A stretch of DNA of 64,000 nt from Streptomyces sp. CB02261 (GCF_001905665.1 NZ_LIVX01000010.1:124001-188000); one strand, 5' to 3'. Positions 37,314 through 46,290 are shown, numbered from the stretch's first letter. Program-made: numbers and translations. The notes: generated from the sequence alone by a model not told the origin.

Positions 37314-39107
37314 ATGACTGAGTATGGCCGGAGCCCCGGCTCCGAACCGTGGCACCCCGGGGACCCGCTCTACGGGGACCAGGGGTGGGAAGGCCAGCAG
37401 CAGCAGTACCCGCATCCGCAGCAGCCGAGCCAGTACGGGCACGGCGGCCAGGGCTACGAGGACCCGTACGGCCAGGCCGGTCACGGTACCCAGGGCGGCC
37501 AGGGGTACGAGGGCGACCCGTACCAGCAGCAGCATGCGCAGCAGTACGAGCAGCAGCCGCAGGGGTACGTGGACCACCAGTACCAGCAGCAGGCGCAGGC
37601 ACACCAGTACCAGCAGTCGTACGAGCAGCAGCAGTACGGGACGGGGTACCAGGGTGGTTACGACACGCCCGGGCACCTCGGACAGCAGTACGACGGCAAC
37701 TGGGAGACGAGCCAGGCGGCGATGGCCTACGGCACGCCCCCGGCCGATCCGTACGGCGGCCAGAACCCCGACCTCTACGGCACGCCCGAGGCGTACCCGC
37801 CGCCCCAGCCTCCCGGCCACCGGCAGAACCCGCCGGAGCCGGTGATCGACTGGGCGCCGGAGGAGGAGAGACACCCGGAGCCAGAACAGGAGCAGGAGGA
37901 GGAGAAACACCCCTTCTTCACCGGCGAGGACGACCCGGACGACGACTACGACGACCCGGCCCCCGGCCGTGGCTCGCGCGGCGGCGACCGCGAGCGCCGC
38001 AACAAGGCGAAGAAACGCAACGGCAAGAACGGCGTGGCCTGCCTGGTCGTCGCCCTCGTCCTGGCCGGCGGCGTGGGCGGCGTCGGCTACTTCGGCTACC
38101 AGTTCTGGCAGGGTCAGTTCGGCGAGGCGCCGGACTACGCGGGGAGTGGCAGCGGCGAGATCCAGGTGGAGATCCCGAAGGGAGCCCTCGGGACCGAGAT
38201 CGGCAACATCCTCAAGAAGGCCGGCGTGGTGAAGAGCGTCGACGCCTTCGTCTCGGCGCAGCAGAAGAACCCCAAGGGCAACTCCATCCAGGACGGCGTC
38301 TTCACGCTCAGGAAGGAGATGTCGGCCGAGAGCGCGGTCGCGATGATGCTCAACCCCGCGAGCCAGACCAACTTCGTCATCCCCGAGGGCAAGCGGAACA
38401 CCTGGGTGTACGACACCCTCGACAAGCGCCTCGACCTCAAGCCGGGCACCACGAAGGAGATCGCCCGCGCGAAGGCGGACTCGCTCGGCCTGCCCGACTG
38501 GGCCAAGAACCACGCGGACGTCAAGGACCCGCTGGAAGGGTTCCTCTTCCCGGCGAGTTACCCCGTCGCCAAGAACAGCAAGCCCGAGGACGCCCTCCGC
38601 AAGATGGTGTCCCGGGCGAACCAGGAGTACGCGAAGCTCGACCTGGACGCGAAGGCGCAGGCGCTCGGCCTCGAAGGTCCCTGGCAGCTGCTGACGGTCG
38701 CGAGCCTGGTGCAGGTCGAGGGCAAGTACAAGCACGACTTCGACAAGGTCGCGCGGGTCGTCTACAACCGGCTCAAGCCGAACAACGTGGAGACCGTGGG
38801 TCGCCTGGAGTTCGACTCGACGGTGAACTACCTCAGGGGCACGACCACCCTCGACGTCGGCACGGTCGAGGAGATGCGCAAGATCAAGGACCCGTACAAC
38901 ACGTACGCGTACGACGTGAAGGGACTCATCCCCGGGCCCATCAGCAACCCGGGCATCGAGGCGCTGAACTCGGCGATGAGCCCGGCCGACGGCCCGTGGT
39001 ACTACTTCGTGTCGATCAACGAGAACAAGACCGTCTTCTCCGTGACGCTCAAGGAGCACAACCGGAACGTGGCGGAGTACCAGAAGGAACGGGAGCAGGG
39101 CCAGTGA
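37314..39107 (+). CDS. mltG: Endolytic murein transglycosylase MltG
   Basis: Cell-wall enzyme that cuts nascent glycan strands, 597 residues. A cytoplasmic N-terminus of about 235 residues is extremely rich in Gln, Tyr and Gly (runs of QYQQQ and QGYE), then acidic and finally basic. One membrane helix (about 240-262) leads to the external YceG domain. The catalytic Glu is expected in LVQVEGKYKHDFDKVARVVYN, and the ending YNTYAYDVKGLIPGPISNPG is highly conserved. It is translationally coupled to aroE. Confidence 0.95.
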   Translation: MTEYGRSPGSEPWHPGDPLYGDQGWEGQQQQYPHPQQPSQYGHGGQGYEDPYGQAGHGTQGGQGYEGDPYQQQHAQQYEQQPQGYVDHQYQQQAQAHQYQQSYEQQQYGTGYQGGYDTPGHLGQQYDGNWETSQAAMAYGTPPADPYGGQNPDLYGTPEAYPPPQPPGHRQNPPEPVIDWAPEEERHPEPEQEQEEEKHPFFTGEDDPDDDYDDPAPGRGSRGGDRERRNKAKKRNGKNGVACLVVALVLAGGVGGVGYFGYQFWQGQFGEAPDYAGSGSGEIQVEIPKGALGTEIGNILKKAGVVKSVDAFVSAQQKNPKGNSIQDGVFTLRKEMSAESAVAMMLNPASQTNFVIPEGKRNTWVYDTLDKRLDLKPGTTKEIARAKADSLGLPDWAKNHADVKDPLEGFLFPASYPVAKNSKPEDALRKMVSRANQEYAKLDLDAKAQALGLEGPWQLLTVASLVQVEGKYKHDFDKVARVVYNRLKPNNVETVGRLEFDSTVNYLRGTTTLDVGTVEEMRKIKDPYNTYAYDVKGLIPGPISNPGIEALNSAMSPADGPWYYFVSINENKTVFSVTLKEHNRNVAEYQKEREQGQ

Positions 39108-39931
39108 GCAAGCAGCACCGCGCGGCCGTCCTCGGTTCGCCGATCGCGCACTCGCTCTCCCCGGTCCTGCACCGGGCCGCGTACGCCGAGCTCGGCCTCG
39201 ACGACTGGTCGTACGACCGGTTCGAGGTCGACGAGGCCGGGCTGCCCGGTTTCGTGGGCGAGCTGGACGACAGCTGGGCCGGGCTCTCGCTGACCATGCC
39301 GCTCAAGCGGGCGATCATCCCGCTGCTCGACGAGATCAGCGACACGGCCGCGTCCGTCGAGGCCGTCAACACCGTCGTCTTCCGCGAGGACGGCCGGCGG
39401 GTCGGCGACAACACCGACATCCCGGGCATGATCGCCGCCCTGCGTGAGCGGAACGTCGAGAAGGTGGAGTCGGCGGCGATCCTCGGCGCCGGCGCCACCG
39501 CCTCCTCCGCGCTCGCCGCCCTCGCCCGGATCTGCGCGGGGCCCGTGACCGCGTACGTACGGAGCGAGGCGCGCGCCGAGGAGATGCGCGGCTGGGGCGA
39601 GCGGCTCGGCGTGGACGTCCGTACCGCCGCCTGGGACGACGCGGCGGAGGCGTTCACCGCGCCGCTGGTCGTCGCGACGACCCCCGCCGGGACGACGAAC
39701 GCGCTGGCGACCGCCGTTCCGGACACCGTCGGCACCCTCTTCGACGTCCTCTACGACCCGTGGCCGACGGCGCTCGCCGCCGCCTGGTCCGACCGTGGCG
39801 GCAAGGTGGTCGGCGGCCTCGACCTCCTCGTCCACCAGGCCGTCCTCCAGGTCGAGCAGATGACGGGCGTGCCGCGGGCGCCGCTCGCGGCCATGCGGGC
39901 GGCGGGGGAGCGGGCGCTGGCCGCCCGGTAG
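39104..39931 (+). CDS. aroE: Shikimate dehydrogenase
   Basis: NADPH-dependent reduction of 3-dehydroshikimate to shikimate, 275 residues. Substrate residues are visible in SPIAHSLSPVLH, LTMPLKRAI (catalytic Lys) and GDNTDIPGM (catalytic Asp). The nucleotide loop reads AAILGAGATASSAL, close to the family GAGGAA. GTG start overlaps the mltG stop. Confidence 0.95.
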   Translation: MSKQHRAAVLGSPIAHSLSPVLHRAAYAELGLDDWSYDRFEVDEAGLPGFVGELDDSWAGLSLTMPLKRAIIPLLDEISDTAASVEAVNTVVFREDGRRVGDNTDIPGMIAALRERNVEKVESAAILGAGATASSALAALARICAGPVTAYVRSEARAEEMRGWGERLGVDVRTAAWDDAAEAFTAPLVVATTPAGTTNALATAVPDTVGTLFDVLYDPWPTALAAAWSDRGGKVVGGLDLLVHQAVLQVEQMTGVPRAPLAAMRAAGERALAAR

Positions 39932-39995
39932 GCTCGGACCGGCGCCGGGGGACCGCCGGCGCCGTACGGCCGAAGTACGGGGAAGTACGGGGGAC

Positions 39996-40223
39996 ATGGG
40001 CGGGGAACTGGTGCTGGCGTCCAAGTGGGACGCCGCTTTCGACGTGATGCGCTTTCTGTACGTGGGGTTCTTCAGCGACCTGCCGGCATGGGTGCGGTAC
40101 ACCGTTCTCGCGCTCTTCGGGTCGACCGTGGTCTACGGCGTCGTCTCCTGGCTGCGGAACCGTTCCGCCCCCGCCGCGGAGGACGAGTCGACCGTCCAGG
40201 AGGACGAGACCCGCGTCCGATAG
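39996..40223 (+). CDS. Small membrane protein
   Basis: 75 residues, one membrane helix (WVRYTVLALFGSTVVYGVVS) after an aromatic amphipathic stretch, then a short charged tail. It lies between aroE and aroC. No family is recognised, but its position seems conserved in Streptomyces. Coding status is supported by codon-position GC and by the clean hydropathy. Confidence 0.65.
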   Translation: MGGELVLASKWDAAFDVMRFLYVGFFSDLPAWVRYTVLALFGSTVVYGVVSWLRNRSAPAAEDESTVQEDETRVR

Positions 40224-40337
40224 CTGGACCGGCGACCAGGTGGTCGCCCCGGACGTGGGAGGATCGGGGGTGGCGGGCCAGGGCCGCGCACCCGGCCGCG
40301 TCGTCGCAGTGCCCAGGCGCGAGCATGAGGAGCATCG

Positions 40338-41522
40338 TTGAGCAGGTTGCGTTGGCTGACCGCTGGGGAATCCCACGGACCCGCGCTGGTCGCGACGCTG
40401 GAGGGTCTTCCCGCCGGTGTCCCGGTCACCACTGAGCTGGTGGCGGACCACCTCGCGCGGCGGCGTCTCGGCTATGGGCGCGGCGCCCGGATGAAGTTCG
40501 AGCAGGACGAGATCACCTTCCTCGGCGGCGTCCGGCACGGACTCTCCCTCGGCTCCCCGATCGCCGTCATGGTCGGCAACACCGAGTGGCCCAAGTGGGA
40601 GAAGGTGATGTCGGCCGACCCGGTCGACCCCTCCGAGCTCAAGGAGACGGGCCGCAACGCCCCCCTGACCCGCCCCCGGCCCGGTCACGCCGACCTCGCG
40701 GGCATGCAGAAGTACGGCTTCGACGAGGCCCGGCCGATCCTGGAGCGCGCCAGCGCCCGGGAGACCGCCGCCCGGGTCGCCCTCGGCGCCGTCGCCCGCT
40801 CCTTCCTCAAGGAGGCCGCGGGCATCGAGATCGTCTCCCACGTCGTCGAGCTGGCCGCCGCCAAGGCGCCCTACGGCGTCTACCCGACCCCCGCCGACGT
40901 CGAGAAGCTCGACGCCGACCCGGTCCGCTGCCTCGACGCCGACGCGTCGAAGGCGATGGTCGCCGAGATCGACCAGGCCCACAAGGACGGCGACACCCTC
41001 GGCGGGGTCGTCGAGGTCCTCGCCTACGGCGTGCCCGTCGGCCTCGGCTCGCACGTCCACTGGGACCGGCGTCTCGACGCCCGGCTCGCCGCCGCCCTCA
41101 TGGGCATCCAGGCCATCAAGGGCGTCGAGGTCGGCGACGGCTTCGACCTCGCCCGCGTGCCCGGCTCCCAGGCCCACGACGAGATCGTGAAGACCGAGGA
41201 CGGCCTCCGGCGCACCTCCGGCCGCTCCGGCGGCACCGAGGGCGGTCTGACCACCGGCGAGCTGCTGCGCGTCCGCGCCGCGATGAAGCCCATCGCGACC
41301 GTCCCGCGCGCCCTCGCCACCGTCGACGTCGCCACCGGCGAGGCCACCCAGGCCCACCACCAGCGCTCCGACGTGTGCGCCGTCCCCGCCGCCGGCATCG
41401 TCGCCGAGGCCATGGTCGCGCTCGTCCTCGCGGACGCCGTCGTCGAGAAGTTCGGCGGCGACAGCGTCCCTGAGACCCGCCGGAACGTGCGGTCGTACCT
41501 CGAGAACCTGCGCATCCGGTGA
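40338..41522 (+). CDS. aroC: Chorismate synthase
   Basis: FMN-dependent last step of the shikimate pathway, EPSP to chorismate, 394 residues. Family signatures are GESHGPALVATLEGLPAG, RPRPGHADLAGMQKYG, SARETAARVALGAVA and RRTSGRSGGTEGGLT. The start is TTG at 40338, with GAGGAGCA upstream; MSRLRWLTAGESHG fits the family N-terminus. aroK overlaps its stop. Confidence 0.97.
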   Translation: MSRLRWLTAGESHGPALVATLEGLPAGVPVTTELVADHLARRRLGYGRGARMKFEQDEITFLGGVRHGLSLGSPIAVMVGNTEWPKWEKVMSADPVDPSELKETGRNAPLTRPRPGHADLAGMQKYGFDEARPILERASARETAARVALGAVARSFLKEAAGIEIVSHVVELAAAKAPYGVYPTPADVEKLDADPVRCLDADASKAMVAEIDQAHKDGDTLGGVVEVLAYGVPVGLGSHVHWDRRLDARLAAALMGIQAIKGVEVGDGFDLARVPGSQAHDEIVKTEDGLRRTSGRSGGTEGGLTTGELLRVRAAMKPIATVPRALATVDVATGEATQAHHQRSDVCAVPAAGIVAEAMVALVLADAVVEKFGGDSVPETRRNVRSYLENLRIR

Positions 41523-42040
41523 CCGCCGGCCCCCTGGTCGTCCTCGTCGGGCCCATGGGCTCCGGCAAGTCCACGGTGGGCGCGCTCCTGGCCGAACGGC
41601 TGGGCGCGCCCTACCGGGACACCGACGCCGACATCGTCGCCGCCGAGGGACGCGAGATCTCCGACATCTTCGTCGAGGACGGCGAGGACCACTTCCGCGC
41701 CCTGGAACGGGACGCGGTCGCCGCCGCGCTCACCGAGCACGAGGGCGTCCTCGCCCTCGGCGGCGGCGCGGTCCTGGACGCCGGGACCCGCGCCCTGCTC
41801 GCCGGGCTCCCCGTCGCGTACCTCTCGATGGACGTCGACGAGGCGGTCCGGCGCGTCGGTCTCAACACCGCCCGGCCGCTGCTCGCCGTCAACCCGCGCC
41901 GTCAGTGGCGCGAGCTGATGGAGGCACGCCGCCATCTGTACACCGAAGTCGCGCGGGCCGTCGTCACCACCGACGACCGCACCCCCGAAGAGGTCGCGGA
42001 CGCGGTCCTCGCGGCACTGGATCTGAAGAAGGACGCATGA
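41519..42040 (+). CDS. aroK: Shikimate kinase
   Basis: ATP-dependent phosphorylation of shikimate, 173 residues. P-loop GPMGSGKSTVG, shikimate-binding DTDADI and FRALERDAV, and the GGGAV motif are all present, and RPLL is the lid arginine region. GTG start in a GTGA junction with aroC, and its stop overlaps aroB (ATGA). Confidence 0.97.
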   Translation: MTAGPLVVLVGPMGSGKSTVGALLAERLGAPYRDTDADIVAAEGREISDIFVEDGEDHFRALERDAVAAALTEHEGVLALGGGAVLDAGTRALLAGLPVAYLSMDVDEAVRRVGLNTARPLLAVNPRRQWRELMEARRHLYTEVARAVVTTDDRTPEEVADAVLAALDLKKDA

Positions 42041-43134
42041 CGACGGACCAGGCAGTGACCCGTATCCAGGTAGCGGGCAGCGCGGGCACGGATCCGTACG
42101 AGGTGCTGGTCGGCCGGCAGCTGCTCGGTGAGCTCCCGGGGCTGATCGGCACCCAGGCCAAGCGGGTCGCCGTGATCCACCCGGAGGCGCTCGCCGACAC
42201 GGGTGAGGCGCTCCGCGCCGACCTCGCCGACCAGGGCTACGAGGCGGTCGCCATCCAGGTGCCGAACGCCGAGGAGGCGAAGACCGCCGAGGTCGCCGCC
42301 TACTGCTGGAAGGCGCTCGGCCAGACCGGCTTCACCCGCAGTGACATCGTCGTGGGCGTCGGCGGCGGCGCCACCACCGACCTGGCCGGCTTCGTCGCCG
42401 CGACCTGGCTGCGGGGCGTGCGCTGGATCGCCGTACCCACCACCGTCCTGGCCATGGTCGACGCCGCGGTCGGCGGCAAGACGGGCATCAACACCGCCGA
42501 GGGCAAGAACCTCGTCGGCGCCTTCCACCCGCCCGCCGGCGTCCTCTGCGACCTGGCGGCCCTCGACTCGTTGCCGGTGCACGACTACGTCAGCGGGCTC
42601 GCGGAGATCATCAAGGCCGGCTTCATCGTCGACCCGGTCATCCTCGACCTCATCGAGGAGGACCCGCAGGCCGCCCGCACCCCGGCCGGGCCGCACACCG
42701 CCGAGCTGCTCGTCCGCTCGATCAAGGTGAAGGCGGAGGTCGTCTCCGGCGACCTCAAGGAGTCCGGCCGTCGCGAGATCCTCAACTACGGCCACACCCT
42801 CGCCCACGCCATCGAGAAGAACGAGCGGTACAAGTGGCGCCACGGTGCCGCCGTCTCCGTCGGCATGGTCTTCGCCGCCGAGCTCGGCCGGCTCGCCGGG
42901 CGGCTCGACGACGCCACCGCCGACCGCCACCGCGCGATCCTGGAGTCCGTCGGCCTGCCGCTCACCTACCGCGGTGACCAGTGGCCCAAGCTCCTGGAGA
43001 CCATGCGCGTGGACAAGAAGTCCCGTGGCGACCTGCTGCGCTTCATCGTCCTCGACGGGATCGGCAAGCCCACCGTCCTGGAGGGTCCCGACCCGGCGGT
43101 CCTGATCGCGGCGTACGGAGAGGTGTCCGCGTGA
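42037..43134 (+). CDS. aroB: 3-Dehydroquinate synthase
   Basis: NAD and metal-dependent conversion of DAHP to 3-dehydroquinate, 365 residues. NAD loop VGVGGGATTDLAGFVAATW, lysines in KTGINTAEGKNLVGAFH, and metal ligands in GRREILNYGHTLAHAIE and WRHGAAVSVGM are seen. It sits in a chain of overlapping genes aroC-aroK-aroB-aroQ. Confidence 0.97.
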   Translation: MTTDQAVTRIQVAGSAGTDPYEVLVGRQLLGELPGLIGTQAKRVAVIHPEALADTGEALRADLADQGYEAVAIQVPNAEEAKTAEVAAYCWKALGQTGFTRSDIVVGVGGGATTDLAGFVAATWLRGVRWIAVPTTVLAMVDAAVGGKTGINTAEGKNLVGAFHPPAGVLCDLAALDSLPVHDYVSGLAEIIKAGFIVDPVILDLIEEDPQAARTPAGPHTAELLVRSIKVKAEVVSGDLKESGRREILNYGHTLAHAIEKNERYKWRHGAAVSVGMVFAAELGRLAGRLDDATADRHRAILESVGLPLTYRGDQWPKLLETMRVDKKSRGDLLRFIVLDGIGKPTVLEGPDPAVLIAAYGEVSA

Positions 43135-43577
43135 GCGAGCCCCGTCCGGTCCTGGTGCTGAACGGCCCGAACCTGGGCCGGCTCGGCTCGCGCGAGCCCG
43201 ACATCTACGGCGCCACGTCGTACAAGGGGCTCGTGGAGTCCTGCCGCTCCCTCGGCGCGGAACTGGGTTTCGACGTCGAGGTGCGGGAGACGAACGACGA
43301 GGGCGAGATGATCCGCTGGCTGCACGAGGCCGCGGACGCCTCGACCCCGGTGGTCATCAACCCCGGGGCGTTCACGCACTACTCGTACGGGATGAGGGAC
43401 GCCGCCGCCCAGCGGACCGCCCCGCTGATCGAGGTCCACATCTCGAACCCGTACGCCCGGGAGGAATTCCGGCACACCTCGGTCGTCGCGGCCGTGGCGA
43501 CCGGTACGGTCGCCGGGTTCGGGATCGGTTCCTACCGGCTGGCCCTGCGGGCGCTCGCCGAGGAACTGGCCGACTGA
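43131..43577 (+). CDS. aroQ: 3-Dehydroquinate dehydratase, type II
   Basis: Dehydrates 3-dehydroquinate to 3-dehydroshikimate, 148 residues, the dodecameric type II form. The signature LNGPNLGRLGSREPDIYG includes the catalytic Arg/Tyr region. NPGAFTHYSYGMRDA and EVHISNPYAREEFRHTS hold the other active-site residues. It closes the overlapped aro set. Together with aroE these genes supply four of the seven common steps from DAHP plus chorismate synthase. Confidence 0.97.
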   Translation: MSEPRPVLVLNGPNLGRLGSREPDIYGATSYKGLVESCRSLGAELGFDVEVRETNDEGEMIRWLHEAADASTPVVINPGAFTHYSYGMRDAAAQRTAPLIEVHISNPYAREEFRHTSVVAAVATGTVAGFGIGSYRLALRALAEELAD

Positions 43578-43595
43578 CAGGGCACCAGGGGGCGT

Positions 43596-43625
43596 CCCCG
43601 GCCGTTCCCCTCGTGGGGGCCGGGG
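43596..43625 (+). terminator. Hairpin after aroQ
   Basis: CCCCGGCC and GGCCGGGG enclose CCCC/GGGG inner pairing around TCGT, 18 bases past the aroQ stop. No U-tract follows. The following sequence holds the CGGTAACGTTCCG motif and probably the next promoter. Confidence 0.6.
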
Positions 43626-43626
43626 G

Positions 43627-43639
43627 CGGTAACGTTCCG
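43627..43639 (+). promoter_or_regulatory. CGGTAACGTTCCG motif before P-loop gene
   Basis: Second copy of the 13-base sequence found at 37221-37233, here 43 bases before the ATG at 43682. TAACGT within it may act as -10. Confidence 0.35.
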
Positions 43640-43681
43640 GCGCACCGGATACATCAGGCGTACGAGACGGAGTGGCACCGG

Positions 43682-45097
43682 ATGCAGCACGCAGTGGGGG
43701 GTCCGCTGCCACCGCCCGAGCGATCGGGCCAGGCACCGGGCCGTGGCCCGGGTCCCGAACTCGGCCGGGGGCCGGCCCAGGGCGCCGGCCACGGCCCCGC
43801 CGGGCAGGGCCCTGGGTTCGGCCAGGGGCTTCGTCAGGGCTCCGGTACCGGCCAGGGCCCCGGCCCCGGGCTCGGCCAGGGACTTGGTCAGGGCTCCGGG
43901 ACCGGCCAGGGCGTCGGCTCCGGGCCCGGTCATGGCCCCGGTCCCGGCCTCGGTCTCGTACATGGGCACGGCCCCGGCCAGGGCGTCGGCCCCGGGTCCG
44001 GCCAGAGTCCGGGTCAAGGTCCCAACCCCGGTCAGGGCCTCGGCTCCGGCTCCGTCCATGACCTCGGCTCCGGAACCAGTCAGGGGCACGGCCATGGCCC
44101 CGGCTCCAGCCATGGCCCCGGCCAAGGGCACGGCCCCGGCCAAGGGCACGGCCCCGGCCGAGGTCCCGCCTCCGGATCAGGTGGTGGGTCCGTCGGCGCG
44201 CCGTCGGCTGCCGTGCCGCCGCCTCCGCCCGGCGTCCCGCCGGCTCCGCACGCGGGCGCCCGGCTCGGTGTGCATCCGGCCGCCCAGAGCGGCGGGCCCA
44301 GGCCCCCGCACCCGGCGCAGTCGCCCCACGCCGGGCCCCCGCCGCACCCGACGGCTCCCGCCGGGCCCGGCTGGAGCGCCCCCGGGGCTGTCCCCGCGCC
44401 CACCGACGGGTCGCGGTACCCGGGCGGCTCGCCGCACCCCGGCGGTGGCCCGCACCGCGCGGACCCCACCGGCCATGTGCCCCTGCCGCCCGTGAGCGCG
44501 CCGCTCGCGTCCCCCGGGGAGCACGGCGCCGGTACGGGCGCGGCCACCCTCGCCGTCCTGCTCATCGGGCCCGCCGGCGCCGGCAAGACGACCGTCGCCC
44601 GGCACTGGGCCCAACGGCGCCGCGTACCCACCGCGCACATCAGCCTCGACGACGTGCGCGAGTGGGTCTGCTCCGGCTTCGCCGACCCGCAGTCCGGCTG
44701 GAACGAGCACTCCGAGGCGCAGTACCGGCTCGCCCGCCGCACCTGCGGCTTCGCCGCGCGCAACTTCCTCGCCAACGGCATCTCCTGCATCGTCGACGAC
44801 GCCGTCTTCCCCGACCGGCCCGTGGTCGGCCTCGGCGGCTGGAAGCGGCACGTCGGCCCCGGCCTGCTCCCCGTCGTGCTCCTGCCCGGCCTGGAGGTCG
44901 TCCTGGAGCGCAACGCCGAGCGCAGCGGCAACCGGCGCCTCTCGGACGAGGAGGTCGCCGCCATCCACGGCCGGATGGCCGGCTGGTACGGCTCGGGCCT
45001 GCCGATCATCGACAACTCCACGTACGACGTCGAGACCACCGCCCGCGTCCTCGACGACGTCCTGGCCCGCGCGATCGCCAGCCCGCCCACCTGGTGA
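43682..45097 (+). CDS. Gly-rich P-loop kinase-like protein
   Basis: 471 residues in two parts. Residues about 17-170 are Gly-Gln-Pro-His-Ser low-complexity with glycine at nearly every second position; 170-285 is Pro/Ala/His rich. Residues 289-471 form a compact P-loop domain: LLIGPAGAGKTTVARHW (P-loop at 296-303), HISLDDVREWVCSG, SCIVDDAVFPDRP and LERNAERSGNRRLSDEEV. This resembles small AAA/zeta-toxin-like or polynucleotide kinase-like ATPases; no toxin partner is nearby. The ATG at 43682 has GGAGTGG upstream. Function unknown; possibly an NTP-dependent kinase whose tail mediates clustering. Confidence 0.82.
   Translation: MQHAVGGPLPPPERSGQAPGRGPGPELGRGPAQGAGHGPAGQGPGFGQGLRQGSGTGQGPGPGLGQGLGQGSGTGQGVGSGPGHGPGPGLGLVHGHGPGQGVGPGSGQSPGQGPNPGQGLGSGSVHDLGSGTSQGHGHGPGSSHGPGQGHGPGQGHGPGRGPASGSGGGSVGAPSAAVPPPPPGVPPAPHAGARLGVHPAAQSGGPRPPHPAQSPHAGPPPHPTAPAGPGWSAPGAVPAPTDGSRYPGGSPHPGGGPHRADPTGHVPLPPVSAPLASPGEHGAGTGAATLAVLLIGPAGAGKTTVARHWAQRRRVPTAHISLDDVREWVCSGFADPQSGWNEHSEAQYRLARRTCGFAARNFLANGISCIVDDAVFPDRPVVGLGGWKRHVGPGLLPVVLLPGLEVVLERNAERSGNRRLSDEEVAAIHGRMAGWYGSGLPIIDNSTYDVETTARVLDDVLARAIASPPTW
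43740..44180 (+). repeat. Gly-rich low-complexity coding repeats
   Basis: Irregular six-base-type units such as GGCCAGGGC, GGCCCCGGC and GGCTCCGG repeat for about 440 bases, encoding GxGxGx peptide. It includes duplicated blocks (QGSGTGQG twice; GQGHGPGQGHGPG). Confidence 0.85.
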
Positions 45098-45177
45098 GGC
45101 CCGGCCCCGGGCAGGCGTCCTGCCCGGTCGGCCGTGCTGAACAGGCCGCCTCGGCCCGCTCCTCGTACGCTCGGAGC

Positions 45178-46290
45178 ATGTCAGAGGTGTATGCGGACCG
45201 CCGTGTACGGCTGCGCGATCGGTGCGCGGCCGCGGGCAGCCCGGCGGCCCTGGTCTCCCGCCCCGCCAACGTCCGCTACCTGGCGGGCGGTTCGCCCGCC
45301 GGCGCCGTCCTCCTCGTCGGACCGGAGCCCGAAGCGGACGTCCTGCTCTGCCCCGTCGCCCCCGGCAACGAGCCGGCCGACGGACGCCTCGACGAGGCGC
45401 TCCGCCGGCAGGTCCTGCCCACCGGCGGCGGCGATCCGGCCGTCGCCGCCGTCGACCACGCCCGCCGGGCCGGCGCCGACGCGCTCGCGGTCGAGGAACA
45501 CGACCTGACCATGGCCCGCTACCGCGCCATGGACTCCGTCACGCCCGGACTGCGCCTCGCCGACCTCTCCTGCGCCGTCGAGCAGCTGAGGATCGTCAAG
45601 GACGAGGACGAGATCGCCTGCCTCCGGATCGCCGCCGAGATCGCCGACCAGGCGCTCGGAGAGCTTCTGGAGTCGATCCTGGTCGGCCGGACCGAACGCC
45701 ATCTCGCCCTGGAGCTGGAGCGGCGGCTCGTCGACCACGGAGCGGACGGCGCCGCCTTCCCCACCTCGGTGGCGACCGGCCCGCACTCGGGACGGCGGGG
45801 GCACCGGCCCACCGACCGCCGGGTCGAGGAGGGGGATTTCCTCTCCGTCTGCCTCGGCGCGGACTATCGCGGCTATCGGTGCGAGATCGGCCGCACCTTC
45901 GTCATCGGCACGACGCCGGCCGACTGGCAGATCGAGCTGTACGAGCTCGTCTTCGCCGCTCAGCGGGCCGGACGGGAATCGCTCGTGCCGGGCGCCGGAT
46001 ACCGGGACGTGGACCGGGCGGCCCGTCAGATCCTGGACGCGGCGGGGCACGCGGAGGCCGCCGTGCCCCTCATCGGGCACGGGGTGGGGCTCGAAATCGA
46101 CGAGGACCCGCAGCTCTCACCCTCGGCCATGGGTAAACTGGACGCTTGTGTGCCGGTCACCGTCGAACCGGGGGTCCACCTCCCGGGCCGGGGCGGGGTC
46201 CGGATCGATGACACGCTCGTCGTACGCCAGGAGGCGGACGGCGGACCCGAGCTACTCACCATCACGACCAAGGAGCTGCTCGCGCTGTAA
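45178..46290 (+). CDS. M24 peptidase-like protein, degenerate metal site
   Basis: 370 residues with the two-domain layout of Xaa-Pro aminopeptidases (creatinase-like N-domain, pita-bread C-domain). Comparison with the canonical M24 pattern shows altered ligands: the first Asp is C225 (VCLGA), the second is E236 (RCEIGRT), the last Glu is D344 (VRIDDT), and the substrate His is D308 (EIDED). H301 (IGHGVG) and E330 (TVEPGV) remain. Catalysis as a dimetal peptidase is doubtful. It lies directly upstream of efp, where actinobacteria normally keep a PepQ-like gene, so it is likely the diverged orthologue. Confidence 0.88.
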   Translation: MSEVYADRRVRLRDRCAAAGSPAALVSRPANVRYLAGGSPAGAVLLVGPEPEADVLLCPVAPGNEPADGRLDEALRRQVLPTGGGDPAVAAVDHARRAGADALAVEEHDLTMARYRAMDSVTPGLRLADLSCAVEQLRIVKDEDEIACLRIAAEIADQALGELLESILVGRTERHLALELERRLVDHGADGAAFPTSVATGPHSGRRGHRPTDRRVEEGDFLSVCLGADYRGYRCEIGRTFVIGTTPADWQIELYELVFAAQRAGRESLVPGAGYRDVDRAARQILDAAGHAEAAVPLIGHGVGLEIDEDPQLSPSAMGKLDACVPVTVEPGVHLPGRGGVRIDDTLVVRQEADGGPELLTITTKELLAL

